Origin: Corynebacterium sp.
GTDB taxonomy: Bacteria; Actinomycetota; Actinomycetes; Mycobacteriales; Mycobacteriaceae
Assembly: GCF_030152825.1 (NCBI RefSeq)
Contig: NZ_JASLIP010000067.1
Location: forward strand, 1-37,855
Length of the DNA stretch: 37,855 nt
Direction: 5' to 3'
Below the pieces are notes generated by a model. That model had not been told where the DNA came from. It saw only the letters and a program-made list of their open reading frames with translations, and ran no database searches. Shown piece by piece: positions 23,935 to 31,861 of this stretch. The position numbers and the translations under genes are program-made. Positions within the stretch are counted from its first letter, which is position 1. Each line of letters opens with the position of its first letter.

Positions 23935-25422
23935 CTACTTAGCCAGCTTCAGCGCCTTCTGGGAGCGATCCCACTGCTCCTGGAACAGGGCCTCGTTCTT
24001 CACCAGGCGCTGGCCGTAGGACGGGATCATCTCGCGCAGCTTCGGAGCCCACTCAGCCATGCGGCCACCGAAGCAGCGCTCCAGCACCTCGAGCATGGCA
24101 GCCGGGGCGATGGAAGCGCCCGGCGAGGCGCCCATCAGGCCGGCGATGCTGCCGTCGTTGGAGTTGATCAGGGTTGTACCGAACTCCAGGGAGCCGAACT
24201 TCGGGGCGCCGATCGGCTTGATGACCTGGACACGCTGACCTGCGATGACCAGCTCCCAGTCCTCGTCCTTGGCCTCCGGCATGTACTCGCGCAGGGACTC
24301 CATCTTCGCGGTCTGGTCCTTCAGCAGCTCCTCGACCAGGTACTTGGTCAGGCCGAACTCCTGCAGGCCAACACCGATCATGGACGGCAGGTTGCCCGGA
24401 CGCAGCGACTTGAACAGGTCCAGGAAGGAACCGGACTTCAGGAACTTCGGGGTCCAGCCGGCGTATGGGCCAAAGAGCAGGCCCTTCTTGCCGTCGATCA
24501 CGCGAGTGTCGAGGTGTGGCACAGACATCGGCGGGGCACCGACAGAGGCCTTACCGTAGACCTTCGCTGCGTGCTTCTCGATGAGCTCCTCATTGGTGCA
24601 GCGCAGCCACTGGCCGGAGACCGGGAAGCCACCGTAGCCCTTGATCTCCGGGATGCCGGCCTTCTGCAGCAGCGGCAGCGCCATGCCGCCGGCGCCGACG
24701 AAGACGAAGTTGGCGGTGACGACGGAGGTGTCGCCGGTGTGGCGGTTCTTGACGGAGACCTTCCACTTCGCGCCGTCGCGCTTGAGATTGACAACCTCGC
24801 TGCCGTAACGCACCTCGACGCCCTCAGCGGTCAGGGCGTCGACGTACTGGCGGGTCAGCGCACCGTAATTAATGTCGGTGCCCTCCTCGAACCAGGAAAT
24901 CGCGGTCGGGGTGTTGAAGTCGCGGCCCTCCGCCATCAGCGGCAGGAACTCGCGGAACTTCGTCTCCGAGTCCGAGAACTTCATATTCGGGAACAGCGGG
25001 TTATCCTTCAGGGCCTCGTAGCGAGCCTTCAGGTAGTCCACCTGATCCATGCCCTGCGCAAAGGAGACGTGCGGAACCCGGTTGATCCACTCAGACGGCT
25101 CGCCCAGGATGTCGTTCTCCACGAGGTGGGACCAGAACTGGCGGGAGACCTGGAACTTCTCGTTGACACCGACAGCCTTGGAGACGTCGATCTTGCCGTT
25201 GACCTCCGGCGTGTAGTTCAGCTCGCACAGCGCGGAGTGGCCGGTGCCTGCGTTGTTCCACGGGTCAGAAGACTCGGCGGCCGGGGTGTCCAGGCGCTCG
25301 AGAATCAGCTGGCTCCATTCCGGCTGCAGCTGCTTCAGCATCACAGACAGGGTGGTGGAGATTACGCCGGCGCCAACCAGCAGGACGTCGACGGTATCGT
25401 TTTGAGAACTATTCGTTGCCAC
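23935..25422 (-). CDS. mqo: Malate:quinone oxidoreductase
   Basis: Peripheral membrane FAD enzyme that oxidises malate to oxaloacetate and passes electrons to quinone, the main malate-oxidising step in corynebacteria. At 495 residues it has the family length. The N-terminal FAD fold shows DVLLVGAGVISTTLSVML; family segments include PWNNAGTGHSALCELNYTP, VFVGAGGMALPLLQKAGIPE, GFPVSGQWLRC and LMGASPGASIAPAAMLEVLE. GTG 25422 has GAGGAAA upstream. It diverges from a lysophospholipase-like gene across 123 bp containing a long inverted repeat. Confidence 0.97.
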   Translation of the reverse strand: MATNSSQNDTVDVLLVGAGVISTTLSVMLKQLQPEWSQLILERLDTPAAESSDPWNNAGTGHSALCELNYTPEVNGKIDVSKAVGVNEKFQVSRQFWSHLVENDILGEPSEWINRVPHVSFAQGMDQVDYLKARYEALKDNPLFPNMKFSDSETKFREFLPLMAEGRDFNTPTAISWFEEGTDINYGALTRQYVDALTAEGVEVRYGSEVVNLKRDGAKWKVSVKNRHTGDTSVVTANFVFVGAGGMALPLLQKAGIPEIKGYGGFPVSGQWLRCTNEELIEKHAAKVYGKASVGAPPMSVPHLDTRVIDGKKGLLFGPYAGWTPKFLKSGSFLDLFKSLRPGNLPSMIGVGLQEFGLTKYLVEELLKDQTAKMESLREYMPEAKDEDWELVIAGQRVQVIKPIGAPKFGSLEFGTTLINSNDGSIAGLMGASPGASIAPAAMLEVLERCFGGRMAEWAPKLREMIPSYGQRLVKNEALFQEQWDRSQKALKLAK

Positions 25423-25488
25423 GGTTTCCTCAATCCTTCACGGAAGAAAGCTTTTTCACGCTTCTTCAACCATACGCCTGTGCCTTTT

Positions 25489-25539
25489 CGATCCATATTC
25501 AAGCCTGCCCTTATACCCCTGAAAAGTTGAATATGATCG
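25489..25539. promoter_or_regulatory. Long inverted repeat in mqo/hydrolase promoter region
   Basis: CGATCCATATTCAA (25489-25502) and TTGAATATGATCG (25527-25539) match as a 13-bp inverted pair with one extra C, spaced 24 bp. The right arm contains the hydrolase -10 box. The left arm, read on the minus strand, gives a near-identical box facing mqo. A second possible mqo -10 (TATGGT) is at 25474-25469. It could be a regulator site or mirrored promoter elements. Confidence 0.6.
25532..25537 (+). promoter_or_regulatory. -10 box of the alpha/beta hydrolase gene
   Basis: TATGAT ends 8 nt before ATG 25546. No ribosome site lies in the gap, so the message should be leaderless or nearly so. Confidence 0.55.
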
Positions 25540-25545
25540 ATCCCG

Positions 25546-26706
25546 ATGAATGATTCCACAGCTATGAATAACGCCCCGGTCCAGGGTAACAACACCTCCT
25601 CCCGGCAACTGGCCGATGTCCTCACCGATGCGCGAGGCGCGAGCGTCGCAGAACTGACCTTCGGGCCGGATCTTCTGGGGCCGGGATTCGGGGTCCACTA
25701 CGTCGAGATGGGCGACGATCCTGACGGCGAGACCCCGGTGCGTTTCGCCCTCGTCCGCTACTCACCCGCCGACGCTGGCGGGTCGCCCGCCGCGACTGAA
25801 GGCTCAGACCAGGCTCTCAAGTTTTACGCGCGTCCCGCCCTACTCTTCGTCCACGGGATGACGGATTACTTCTTCCAGGACCACGTGGCCCGCTTCTTCC
25901 ACGAGGCCGGCTACGCGGTCTACGCCATCGACATGCGCAAGTGCGGCCGGGCTTGGCGGGAAGGCCAGACCTGGCACCACGTCACCAGCCAGGCAATCTA
26001 TGACGAGGACCTCTCCATCGCGCTGGGGCTCATCGGTACTGCCCACCCGACCGTCGTTCCGGTGGGACACTCCACCGGCGGGCTGGACGTCACCACCTGG
26101 GCCGGCCGCCTCAACGCTGCCGCTCAGCGCGATCCTTCCGGCGCGGAGGCCGGGCTGCACGGCATGCTCGGCGCCGTCGTCGGCAACTCCCCCTGGTACG
26201 GCATCCAGTTCGACGGCCTCGTGGGCTTCGTAATCAAACGGGTCTTCCCGCAGCTCGCCAAGGTCGCCCCGCACATTCCCCTGCCGGAGGGAATCAACCC
26301 TTCCTATGGGCACTCACTGCACGCCGATTACGCGGGCGAATGGGACTACGACCTTGAGCTCAAGCCCATCGAGCCACGCAAGAAGTACGTCAGCTGGATG
26401 GCCGGTGTGGTCCGCCAGATCGCGGAGCTCGAGGCGGGCCGCTGCGACACCGGCCTGCCGACCCTGGTGCTCACCAGCGACGGCCACTACTTCGGGCGCG
26501 GGCTCACGGAAGCTACCTACCTCAATGACCCGATCCTCAAGCCGGAGCAGATGTGGCAGACCGCGCCGAAGGTCTCCCCTCATGCACACATCGAGGTCAT
26601 CACGGACGCCACCCACGATGTCTTCCTCTCCCGCCCAGCGGTGCGCCATCGAGCCCTGAATGCGACCGCCGACTGGCTGGCTTCCCAGGGCATCGCCGGC
26701 AACTAA
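25546..26706 (+). CDS. Alpha/beta hydrolase, lysophospholipase-like
   Basis: Serine hydrolase of 386 residues. The oxyanion-side LLFVHGMTDY (100-109), nucleophile motif GHSTGG with Ser176, and a late DATHDVF His are visible; the catalytic Asp is probably in VLTSDGHYFG. No signal peptide, so probably cytosolic. A similar gene lies just upstream of mtr in M. tuberculosis, so the neighbourhood is conserved. It is followed 57 nt later by mtr, which has its own -10 box. The substrate is unknown; a lipid ester is plausible. A second in-frame ATG occurs at codon 7. Confidence 0.88.
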   Translation: MNDSTAMNNAPVQGNNTSSRQLADVLTDARGASVAELTFGPDLLGPGFGVHYVEMGDDPDGETPVRFALVRYSPADAGGSPAATEGSDQALKFYARPALLFVHGMTDYFFQDHVARFFHEAGYAVYAIDMRKCGRAWREGQTWHHVTSQAIYDEDLSIALGLIGTAHPTVVPVGHSTGGLDVTTWAGRLNAAAQRDPSGAEAGLHGMLGAVVGNSPWYGIQFDGLVGFVIKRVFPQLAKVAPHIPLPEGINPSYGHSLHADYAGEWDYDLELKPIEPRKKYVSWMAGVVRQIAELEAGRCDTGLPTLVLTSDGHYFGRGLTEATYLNDPILKPEQMWQTAPKVSPHAHIEVITDATHDVFLSRPAVRHRALNATADWLASQGIAGN

Positions 26707-26750
26707 CCGGCAGCGAGACTGGCCCGTGGCCGCCGCCCGATCGTCGCGCC

Positions 26751-26756
26751 TATGCT
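26751..26756 (+). promoter_or_regulatory. -10 box of mtr, leaderless
   Basis: TATGCT ends 7 nt before ATG 26764. It argues against an in-frame upstream CTG-encoded start at 26752, which would lie inside the -10 box. Confidence 0.6.
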
Positions 26757-26763
26757 GGCAGGC

Positions 26764-28191
26764 ATGAAGAACATGAATGCCGAGCAGAACACCGCGCCGG
26801 GAGAGATCCAGGACTTCGACATCATCATCGTTGGCACCGGGTCAGGGAACACGATCCCGGCCCCGATCAACGATGAGAAGACCATCGCTATCGTCGAAAA
26901 GGGTGTCTTTGGTGGCACCTGCATCAACGTCGGTTGCATCCCGACGAAGATGTTCGTCCACACCGCCGACGTTGCGCGCTCCTTCCGCACCGCCGGCAAG
27001 CTCAGCCTCACCGGCTCGCTGGAGCACGTGGACTGGAAAGGCATTCAGCAGCGCGTCTTCGGCGACCGCATCGACCCCATCGCTGAGGGCGGTGCCGCCT
27101 ACCGCGCCGGGGACGAAACCCCGAATATCACCCTCTTCCACGGAGAGGCTGCGTCCTTCGTCGCTCCCCGAACGCTGCGGATCGGCGACGGCGCGGACGC
27201 GCCGGTCATCCGCGGCAAGGACGTGGTGCTGGCCACCGGCACCCGCCCGTGGATCCACCCCGTCCTCGCAGACTCCGGCGTGCGCTACCGCACCAACGAG
27301 GACATCATGCGTCTGGACACCCAGCCCGAGTCACTGATCATCCTGGGTGGTGGCATCGTCGCGGTCGAGTTCGCCGCGATCTTCGACGCCCTCGGCACCA
27401 AGGTCACGGTCGTGAACCGCAGTGAGCGGCTCCTGCGCAAGCTGGACGCCGAGATCTCCGAGGCCTTCACCCTACAAGCCCGTGAGCAGTGGGATACCCA
27501 CCTCGGGGTGGAACCGCGCTCGGCGCGCGAGACCGACAACGGACAGGTGGAGCTCACCCTCGACGACGGAACGGTGCTCGTCGCCGACGAGATCCTCGCC
27601 GCCCAGGGGCGCATTAGCAACGCGGACACGCTGGCACTCGAGGCTGCTGGCGTCGAAAAGAAGGAGAACGGGAAGATCAAGGTCGACGAGTTCGGCCGCA
27701 CCACGGCCGAGGGGGTATGGGCGCTGGGCGATGCCTCCAACGACTTCGATCTCAAGCACGTCGCGAACCAGGAGGCGAAGGTCGTCCAACACAACCTCTC
27801 CCACCCCGAGGACCTGCGCGCCAACGACTACCACGCCGTCCCCAGTGGCGTGTTCACCCACCCGCAAATCGCGGTGGTGGGGATGACAGAGGACGAAGCC
27901 AAGGACACGGGCCGGGAGCTGACGGTGAAGGTGCAGCGCTACGCGGATGTGGCCTACGGCTGGGCGATGGAGGACACCACCGGTTTCTGCAAGGTGATCG
28001 CCGACCGCAAGACCGGCGAAATCCTGGGCGCGCACATCATGGGGCCGGAGGCCAGCACGCTGATTCAGAGCTTCGTCACCACGATGGCCTTCGGCATCGA
28101 TGCCCGCCGCTTCGCCACCGAGCAGTACTGGCCGCACCCGGCGCTGACCGAGCTGGTGGAAAATGCTCTGCTCGGCCTGGAGTTCGACTAG
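26764..28191 (+). CDS. mtr: Mycothione reductase
   Basis: NADPH-dependent flavoprotein disulfide reductase that keeps mycothiol reduced in the cytosol. The 475-residue protein has the FAD-binding DIIIVGTGSGNTIPAP, the redox pair GGTCINVGC (Cys53, Cys58), the NAD(P) fold LIILGGGIVAVEFAAIF, the second FAD motif GVWALGDASN, and the C-terminal catalytic HP pair in YWPHPALTELVENAL. GTSGCAxR features of lipoamide dehydrogenases are absent, and synteny supports mtr rather than lpd. Mycothiol use marks the host as an actinobacterium. Confidence 0.94.
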   Translation: MKNMNAEQNTAPGEIQDFDIIIVGTGSGNTIPAPINDEKTIAIVEKGVFGGTCINVGCIPTKMFVHTADVARSFRTAGKLSLTGSLEHVDWKGIQQRVFGDRIDPIAEGGAAYRAGDETPNITLFHGEAASFVAPRTLRIGDGADAPVIRGKDVVLATGTRPWIHPVLADSGVRYRTNEDIMRLDTQPESLIILGGGIVAVEFAAIFDALGTKVTVVNRSERLLRKLDAEISEAFTLQAREQWDTHLGVEPRSARETDNGQVELTLDDGTVLVADEILAAQGRISNADTLALEAAGVEKKENGKIKVDEFGRTTAEGVWALGDASNDFDLKHVANQEAKVVQHNLSHPEDLRANDYHAVPSGVFTHPQIAVVGMTEDEAKDTGRELTVKVQRYADVAYGWAMEDTTGFCKVIADRKTGEILGAHIMGPEASTLIQSFVTTMAFGIDARRFATEQYWPHPALTELVENALLGLEFD

Positions 28192-28212
28192 CCCCTAGTC
28201 CCGGTCTATGCC

Positions 28213-28227
28213 CCCGGCCGAGCCGGG
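28213..28227. other. Small hairpin between convergent mtr and map
   Basis: CCCGGC-CGA-GCCGGG, perfect 6-bp stem without a T-run. A second dyad GACTAG-CCC-CTAGTC (28186-28200) overlaps the mtr stop. Either may contribute to bidirectional termination; evidence is weak. Confidence 0.3.
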
Positions 28228-28247
28228 ATACCTGGTCTAGCCCAGAG

Positions 28248-29114
28248 CTAGTCCTCGCTCGGCAGGGTGAGGACCTCGTAGCCCTCCTCGGTGACGACGA
28301 GGGTGTGCTCGAACTGGGCGGTCCACTGACGGTCGCTGGTCTGGACGGTCCAGTCGTCATCCCAGATCTCGTAGTCCAGCCCACCCAGGTTGATCATCGG
28401 CTCGATGGTCAGGGTCATGCCCGGCTCCAGCAGCGTCTGGTTGCTCGGGTTGTCGTAGTGCAGGACGATCAGGCCATTGTGGAAGGTGGGACCCACACCG
28501 TGGCCGGTGAAGTCACGGACCACATTGTAGCCGAAGCGCTTAGCGTAGGACTCGATCACGCGGCCAATGACGTTGATCTCGCGGCCGGGCTTGACGGCCT
28601 TGATGCCGCGCCACATGGCGGCCTCGGTGCGCTCGACGAGGAGGCGGTGCTCTTCGCTGACGTCCCCGGCGAGGAAGGTCGCGTTCGTGTCCCCGTGCAC
28701 GCCGTTCTTGTAGGCGGTGACGTCGATGTTGACGATGTCCCCGTCCTCGATCACCGTCGTGTCGGGGATGCCGTGGCAGATGATCTCGTTGAGGCTCACG
28801 CAGGTGGACTTCGGGAAATCTCGGTAGCCCAGGGTAGACGGGTAGGCCCCGTGGTCGCACATGTACTCGTGCGCCACGCGGTCAACCTCGTCGGTGGTCA
28901 CCCCTGGACGGACGGCCTTGCCAGCCTCCTGGAGCGCATCAGCGGCGATGCGGGAGGCTTCGCGCATTTTCTCGATGGTTTCTGGATCTTGGATCCAGGC
29001 CTCGCCAATGTTTTCCTGGACCTCGGCCTTCCACGCGTATTCCGGCCGCTCAATGTGGGCTGGCACGGTGCGGATCGGGGTTGGCTTACCTGGGGAAAGT
29101 GCTGCTCTGGTCAT
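28248..29114 (-). CDS. map: Type I methionine aminopeptidase
   Basis: Removes the initiator methionine from nascent proteins. All five metal ligands are visible: Asp131 and Asp142 (NIDVTAYKNGVHGDTN), His205 (GHGVGPTFH), Glu238 (TIEPM) and Glu269 (QFEHT), plus substrate-binding His114. The 288-residue protein has an N-terminal extension of about 40 residues with Pro-rich sequence, as in mycobacterial MapB. ATG 29114 follows a TACCAT box by 8 nt and lies 38 nt after the penicillin-binding protein gene; both read-through and an own leaderless start are possible. Confidence 0.96.
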   Translation of the reverse strand: MTRAALSPGKPTPIRTVPAHIERPEYAWKAEVQENIGEAWIQDPETIEKMREASRIAADALQEAGKAVRPGVTTDEVDRVAHEYMCDHGAYPSTLGYRDFPKSTCVSLNEIICHGIPDTTVIEDGDIVNIDVTAYKNGVHGDTNATFLAGDVSEEHRLLVERTEAAMWRGIKAVKPGREINVIGRVIESYAKRFGYNVVRDFTGHGVGPTFHNGLIVLHYDNPSNQTLLEPGMTLTIEPMINLGGLDYEIWDDDWTVQTSDRQWTAQFEHTLVVTEEGYEVLTLPSED

Positions 29115-29122
29115 AGTGCCCG

Positions 29123-29128
29123 ATGGTA
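29123..29128 (-). promoter_or_regulatory. Candidate -10 box of map
   Basis: Minus-strand TACCAT ends 8 nt before the ATG with no ribosome site between them. It lies in the 38-nt gap after the penicillin-binding protein gene. Confidence 0.45.
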
Positions 29129-29152
29129 CTCCCCGGCCAGCGGCACAGGTCC

Positions 29153-31060
29153 TTAGCCCTCAGCGGCTGGGGTCAGCTCGTCCTCGCGCGGCGCGGCCGG
29201 GGCGTCCAGGTGCTTGAAGAACTCCCCGGTCACCGCGGTGGCGTGCTCACTGCCGCCGCCGCGGACGATGAGGGTCGCGAAGGCGAGGTCGCCGCGGTAT
29301 CCGGTGAACCAGGCGTGCGAGCCGTCGTTGATCTCCGCCTCACCGGTCTTGCCGCGGACGTCGCCGTAGCGGTCGAGCCCGGCCGCGGTGCCGTTGGTCA
29401 CCACGTCCTGCATCATCGCCTGCAGCTCAGCGATCCTCTTCTTATCGAGCGGCTGAGGCCCGGCCGGGGCCTTCTTGTCCTTATCGGTGCTGCCCTTGTT
29501 CCCAGTGGCCTTCTGTTCGGTGCCCTTCGGCTGGGTACCTGGCTTCGGCTTGTGGGAGGTGATGAGGTACGGGGTCGGCATCTTCCCCGCCGCCGCGGTG
29601 GCCGATACCAGCGCCATGCCGAAGGGGCTGACCAGGTCGTGGCCCTGGCCGTAACCGGCCTCGGTGCGGTCCAGCATGACCTCGCCGGTGGGCACCGAGC
29701 CGGTGAAGGTGTCCAGGCCCGGAATCTTGAAGTCCACACCCAGGCCGAACTGCGCGCTCGTGGCCTTCAACTCGCCGGGCTTGAGCTTGGTGGAGATATC
29801 CGCAAACGTCGTATTGCAGGAGCGGGCGAAGGCCTGGCGAAGTGGCCCGTCGCCGAAGCCGGAGCCGTTGTAGTTCGTAACGACACGCCCGCCGATGTCC
29901 TGGGCACCCGGGCAGCCCACGATCGAATCTGGCGTGAGGTTCTGCTTCTCCAGGCCTGCGTAGGCGGTGATGATCTTGAACGTCGAACCCGGCGGGTACT
30001 GGCCCTGCAGCGCGAGGTCGCCGTGCTCATCGGCCTTCGCACTCTGTGCGACCGCGAGCACCTCGCCCGTCGACGGCCGCATGACGACCATCATCGTCTG
30101 GCTATCCGCCCGGGTGTCCACGGCCCGCTGGGCGGCGTCCTGCACCTTCTTGGAGAGGCTGACCTGCACCGACGGGGCTTCCTTCGCCTCGTGCTTCTCC
30201 AGCTCCGTGACCTCGTTGCCCTCGGCGGTGGAGACGATGACCTTCCACCCGTCGGTGCCCTGCAACTCCTCCCCGACGACCGCGTTCACGCGACTCAAGA
30301 TGTCCGGCGCAAAGTTTGGGTCCGGGCGGACCAGCGCGGATTCATCGTTGAGGCGGACCCCGGGCACGTCCCGCAGCACACTACGCAGCCGCTGCCCCAG
30401 CTTGTCCTCCACCATGGCGACCGAGTAGTCGCCGTCGACCTTCTTGGCCTCCGCTGCGACCTTCTCCGCGTCGATGGCCGGCGCGTTCTCCCCGCCCAGG
30501 GTGCTAACCTCGGCTGCGATGCGCTCGGCCGCAGCCCGGGGGTCACGGGCCTTGTCTGCGTTGAGGAAAATGCGCCACTTCTTCCCCGGCTTCATCAACA
30601 CGGCACCGTCGGAGCCCACCACGCTCGCGGTCTCGGCCGCCACGGTGCGCAGCTCCAGGTGCTGATTGGCCCCCAGGCGCGGGTGCAGAACCGTGGGCTG
30701 CCAGCGGACCACCCAGTCGCCCTTGGACTTGGTGAGCGTCATCTGGGAGTCGTAGGCGAAACGTCGCTCCCCCGGCAGCTGCCAATCCATGCGGTAGCTG
30801 GCGGTCGCGACGTTGTCCTGGGTGCGCACGTCCTTAAGCTGCGCATCGAGCCCCTCGGCCTGCAGCTTGGTCCAGGTGTTGTCGATCTCCTTGGCCGCGG
30901 TGTCCGACTTGTCCGTGATGGTCTCCGGCTCGTTGCGTTCGGCCAGCCGTTCCAGGAACTCCGCCGCGGCGTCATCCGCCACATCCGGGCGCGGGGTGCA
31001 CCCGGTGGCGGCCACGGTAACCCCCAGGGCGCACAGGAAGGCGAGGATAATCCGACTCAT
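29153..31060 (-). CDS. Class B penicillin-binding protein, lipoprotein type
   Basis: Peptidoglycan transpeptidase anchored outside the membrane. The 635-residue protein starts with a lipoprotein-like signal (MSRIILAFLCALGVTVAATGC, Cys21). An NTF2-like MecA N-terminal domain follows (about 25-150), then a dimerisation domain. The transpeptidase domain carries STFK (Ser359, Lys362), SCN (414-416) and KTG (571-573). A Lys/Pro/Gly-rich insertion (about 504-541) interrupts the transpeptidase domain between SxN and KTG. ATG 31060 is chosen because it begins the signal peptide and a TAACGT box ends 8 nt upstream. It corresponds by position to the M. tuberculosis PBP lipoprotein near mapB. Confidence 0.93.
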   Translation of the reverse strand: MSRIILAFLCALGVTVAATGCTPRPDVADDAAAEFLERLAERNEPETITDKSDTAAKEIDNTWTKLQAEGLDAQLKDVRTQDNVATASYRMDWQLPGERRFAYDSQMTLTKSKGDWVVRWQPTVLHPRLGANQHLELRTVAAETASVVGSDGAVLMKPGKKWRIFLNADKARDPRAAAERIAAEVSTLGGENAPAIDAEKVAAEAKKVDGDYSVAMVEDKLGQRLRSVLRDVPGVRLNDESALVRPDPNFAPDILSRVNAVVGEELQGTDGWKVIVSTAEGNEVTELEKHEAKEAPSVQVSLSKKVQDAAQRAVDTRADSQTMMVVMRPSTGEVLAVAQSAKADEHGDLALQGQYPPGSTFKIITAYAGLEKQNLTPDSIVGCPGAQDIGGRVVTNYNGSGFGDGPLRQAFARSCNTTFADISTKLKPGELKATSAQFGLGVDFKIPGLDTFTGSVPTGEVMLDRTEAGYGQGHDLVSPFGMALVSATAAAGKMPTPYLITSHKPKPGTQPKGTEQKATGNKGSTDKDKKAPAGPQPLDKKRIAELQAMMQDVVTNGTAAGLDRYGDVRGKTGEAEINDGSHAWFTGYRGDLAFATLIVRGGGSEHATAVTGEFFKHLDAPAAPREDELTPAAEG

Positions 31061-31068
31061 AACCGTGT

Positions 31069-31074
31069 ACGTTA
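31069..31074 (-). promoter_or_regulatory. Candidate -10 box of the penicillin-binding protein gene
   Basis: Minus-strand TAACGT ends 8 nt before ATG 31060. AGCAC/GTGCT arms at 31074-31090 form a small dyad touching it. Confidence 0.45.
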
Positions 31075-31156
31075 GCACCGCATTTGTGCTGTTCACCGGC
31101 ATGACACAGCCGAATTTTCACCCTGCTTAAGCTGGGAGTGGTGCCCACAGGGGCCG

Positions 31157-31861
31157 CTAGGCGATGATCCCCCGCTGGCGGGCCACGGCCACCGCCGAGG
31201 TGCGATTATTGGCGCCCAGCTTGCGGAAGACGTGCGAGAGGTGGCTTTTCACGGTGGCCTCGGTGAGGACGAGCTGGCGGGCAATGTCCCGGTTGGATTT
31301 TCCTTCGCCGACCAGTGCCAGCACCTCGAGCTCCCGAGGGGTCAGTGCTTCGGTCGGGTTTGTCATCTGGCCCATGAGTTTTCCCATGATCTCCGGGGCC
31401 ATGACGGACTCGCCACGGGCGGCGCGTCGAATGCCGTCCAGCACCTCGGACGGTGGGGCGTCCTTGAGCAGGTAACCGACCGCACCTGCGGAAACCGCAC
31501 CGACGACGTCCTGGTCGGTGGAGTAGTTCGTCACCACGAGCACCTGGGGGCCGTCGGGGATCGCGCGGATCGCCTGGGTGGCGCGCACCCCACCCGCCAG
31601 CTCGGTGCCAGCCGGGCCTTCCCCGAAACGCAGGTCCATGAGCACCACGTCGATCTCCTGCTCGGTCCCCTGGAGTTCCCGGACCTGGACCACGGCCTCG
31701 TCCGGGTCGGCGATGGAGGCGACGACGTCGATGCCCGCAGCGTCCTCGGCAGTTTCGATGAGTGCCTGCAGCCCCACGCGGACGACGGGGTGGTCATCCA
31801 CGATCATGATGTTCAGCCCACCCTGGGCTCCCCGACCAGGGGCCTGTGCTGCGTGGTTCAC
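31157..31861 (-). CDS. chrA: NarL/LuxR-family response regulator, ChrA-like
   Basis: The 234-residue protein has a receiver domain with Asp22-Asp23, phospho-acceptor Asp76 (VLMDLRFG), Thr111 and Lys133. A LuxR-type helix-turn-helix follows (LTPRELEVLALVGEGKSNRDIA, TVKSHLSHVFRKLG). GTG 31861 overlaps the kinase stop by 4 bp (GTGA), so translation is coupled. Position beside hrtBA and ispG matches C. glutamicum ChrA, the activator of heme export. A short Gly/Ala/Gln-rich leader of about 16 residues precedes the receiver; a start at the internal Met19 is possible. Confidence 0.9.
   Translation of the reverse strand: MNHAAQAPGRGAQGGLNIMIVDDHPVVRVGLQALIETAEDAAGIDVVASIADPDEAVVQVRELQGTEQEIDVVLMDLRFGEGPAGTELAGGVRATQAIRAIPDGPQVLVVTNYSTDQDVVGAVSAGAVGYLLKDAPPSEVLDGIRRAARGESVMAPEIMGKLMGQMTNPTEALTPRELEVLALVGEGKSNRDIARQLVLTEATVKSHLSHVFRKLGANNRTSAVAVARQRGIIA

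Noticed and set aside
28186..28253. Cluster of CTAG sites between mtr and map as a possible regulatory or restriction signature
   Set aside because: Two of them are just the Asp-stop GACTAG ends of the two convergent genes; chance is sufficient.
29123..31075. 650-codon plus-strand open frame over the penicillin-binding protein gene
   Set aside because: Composition and position mark it as a shadow; the minus-strand protein has all catalytic motifs.
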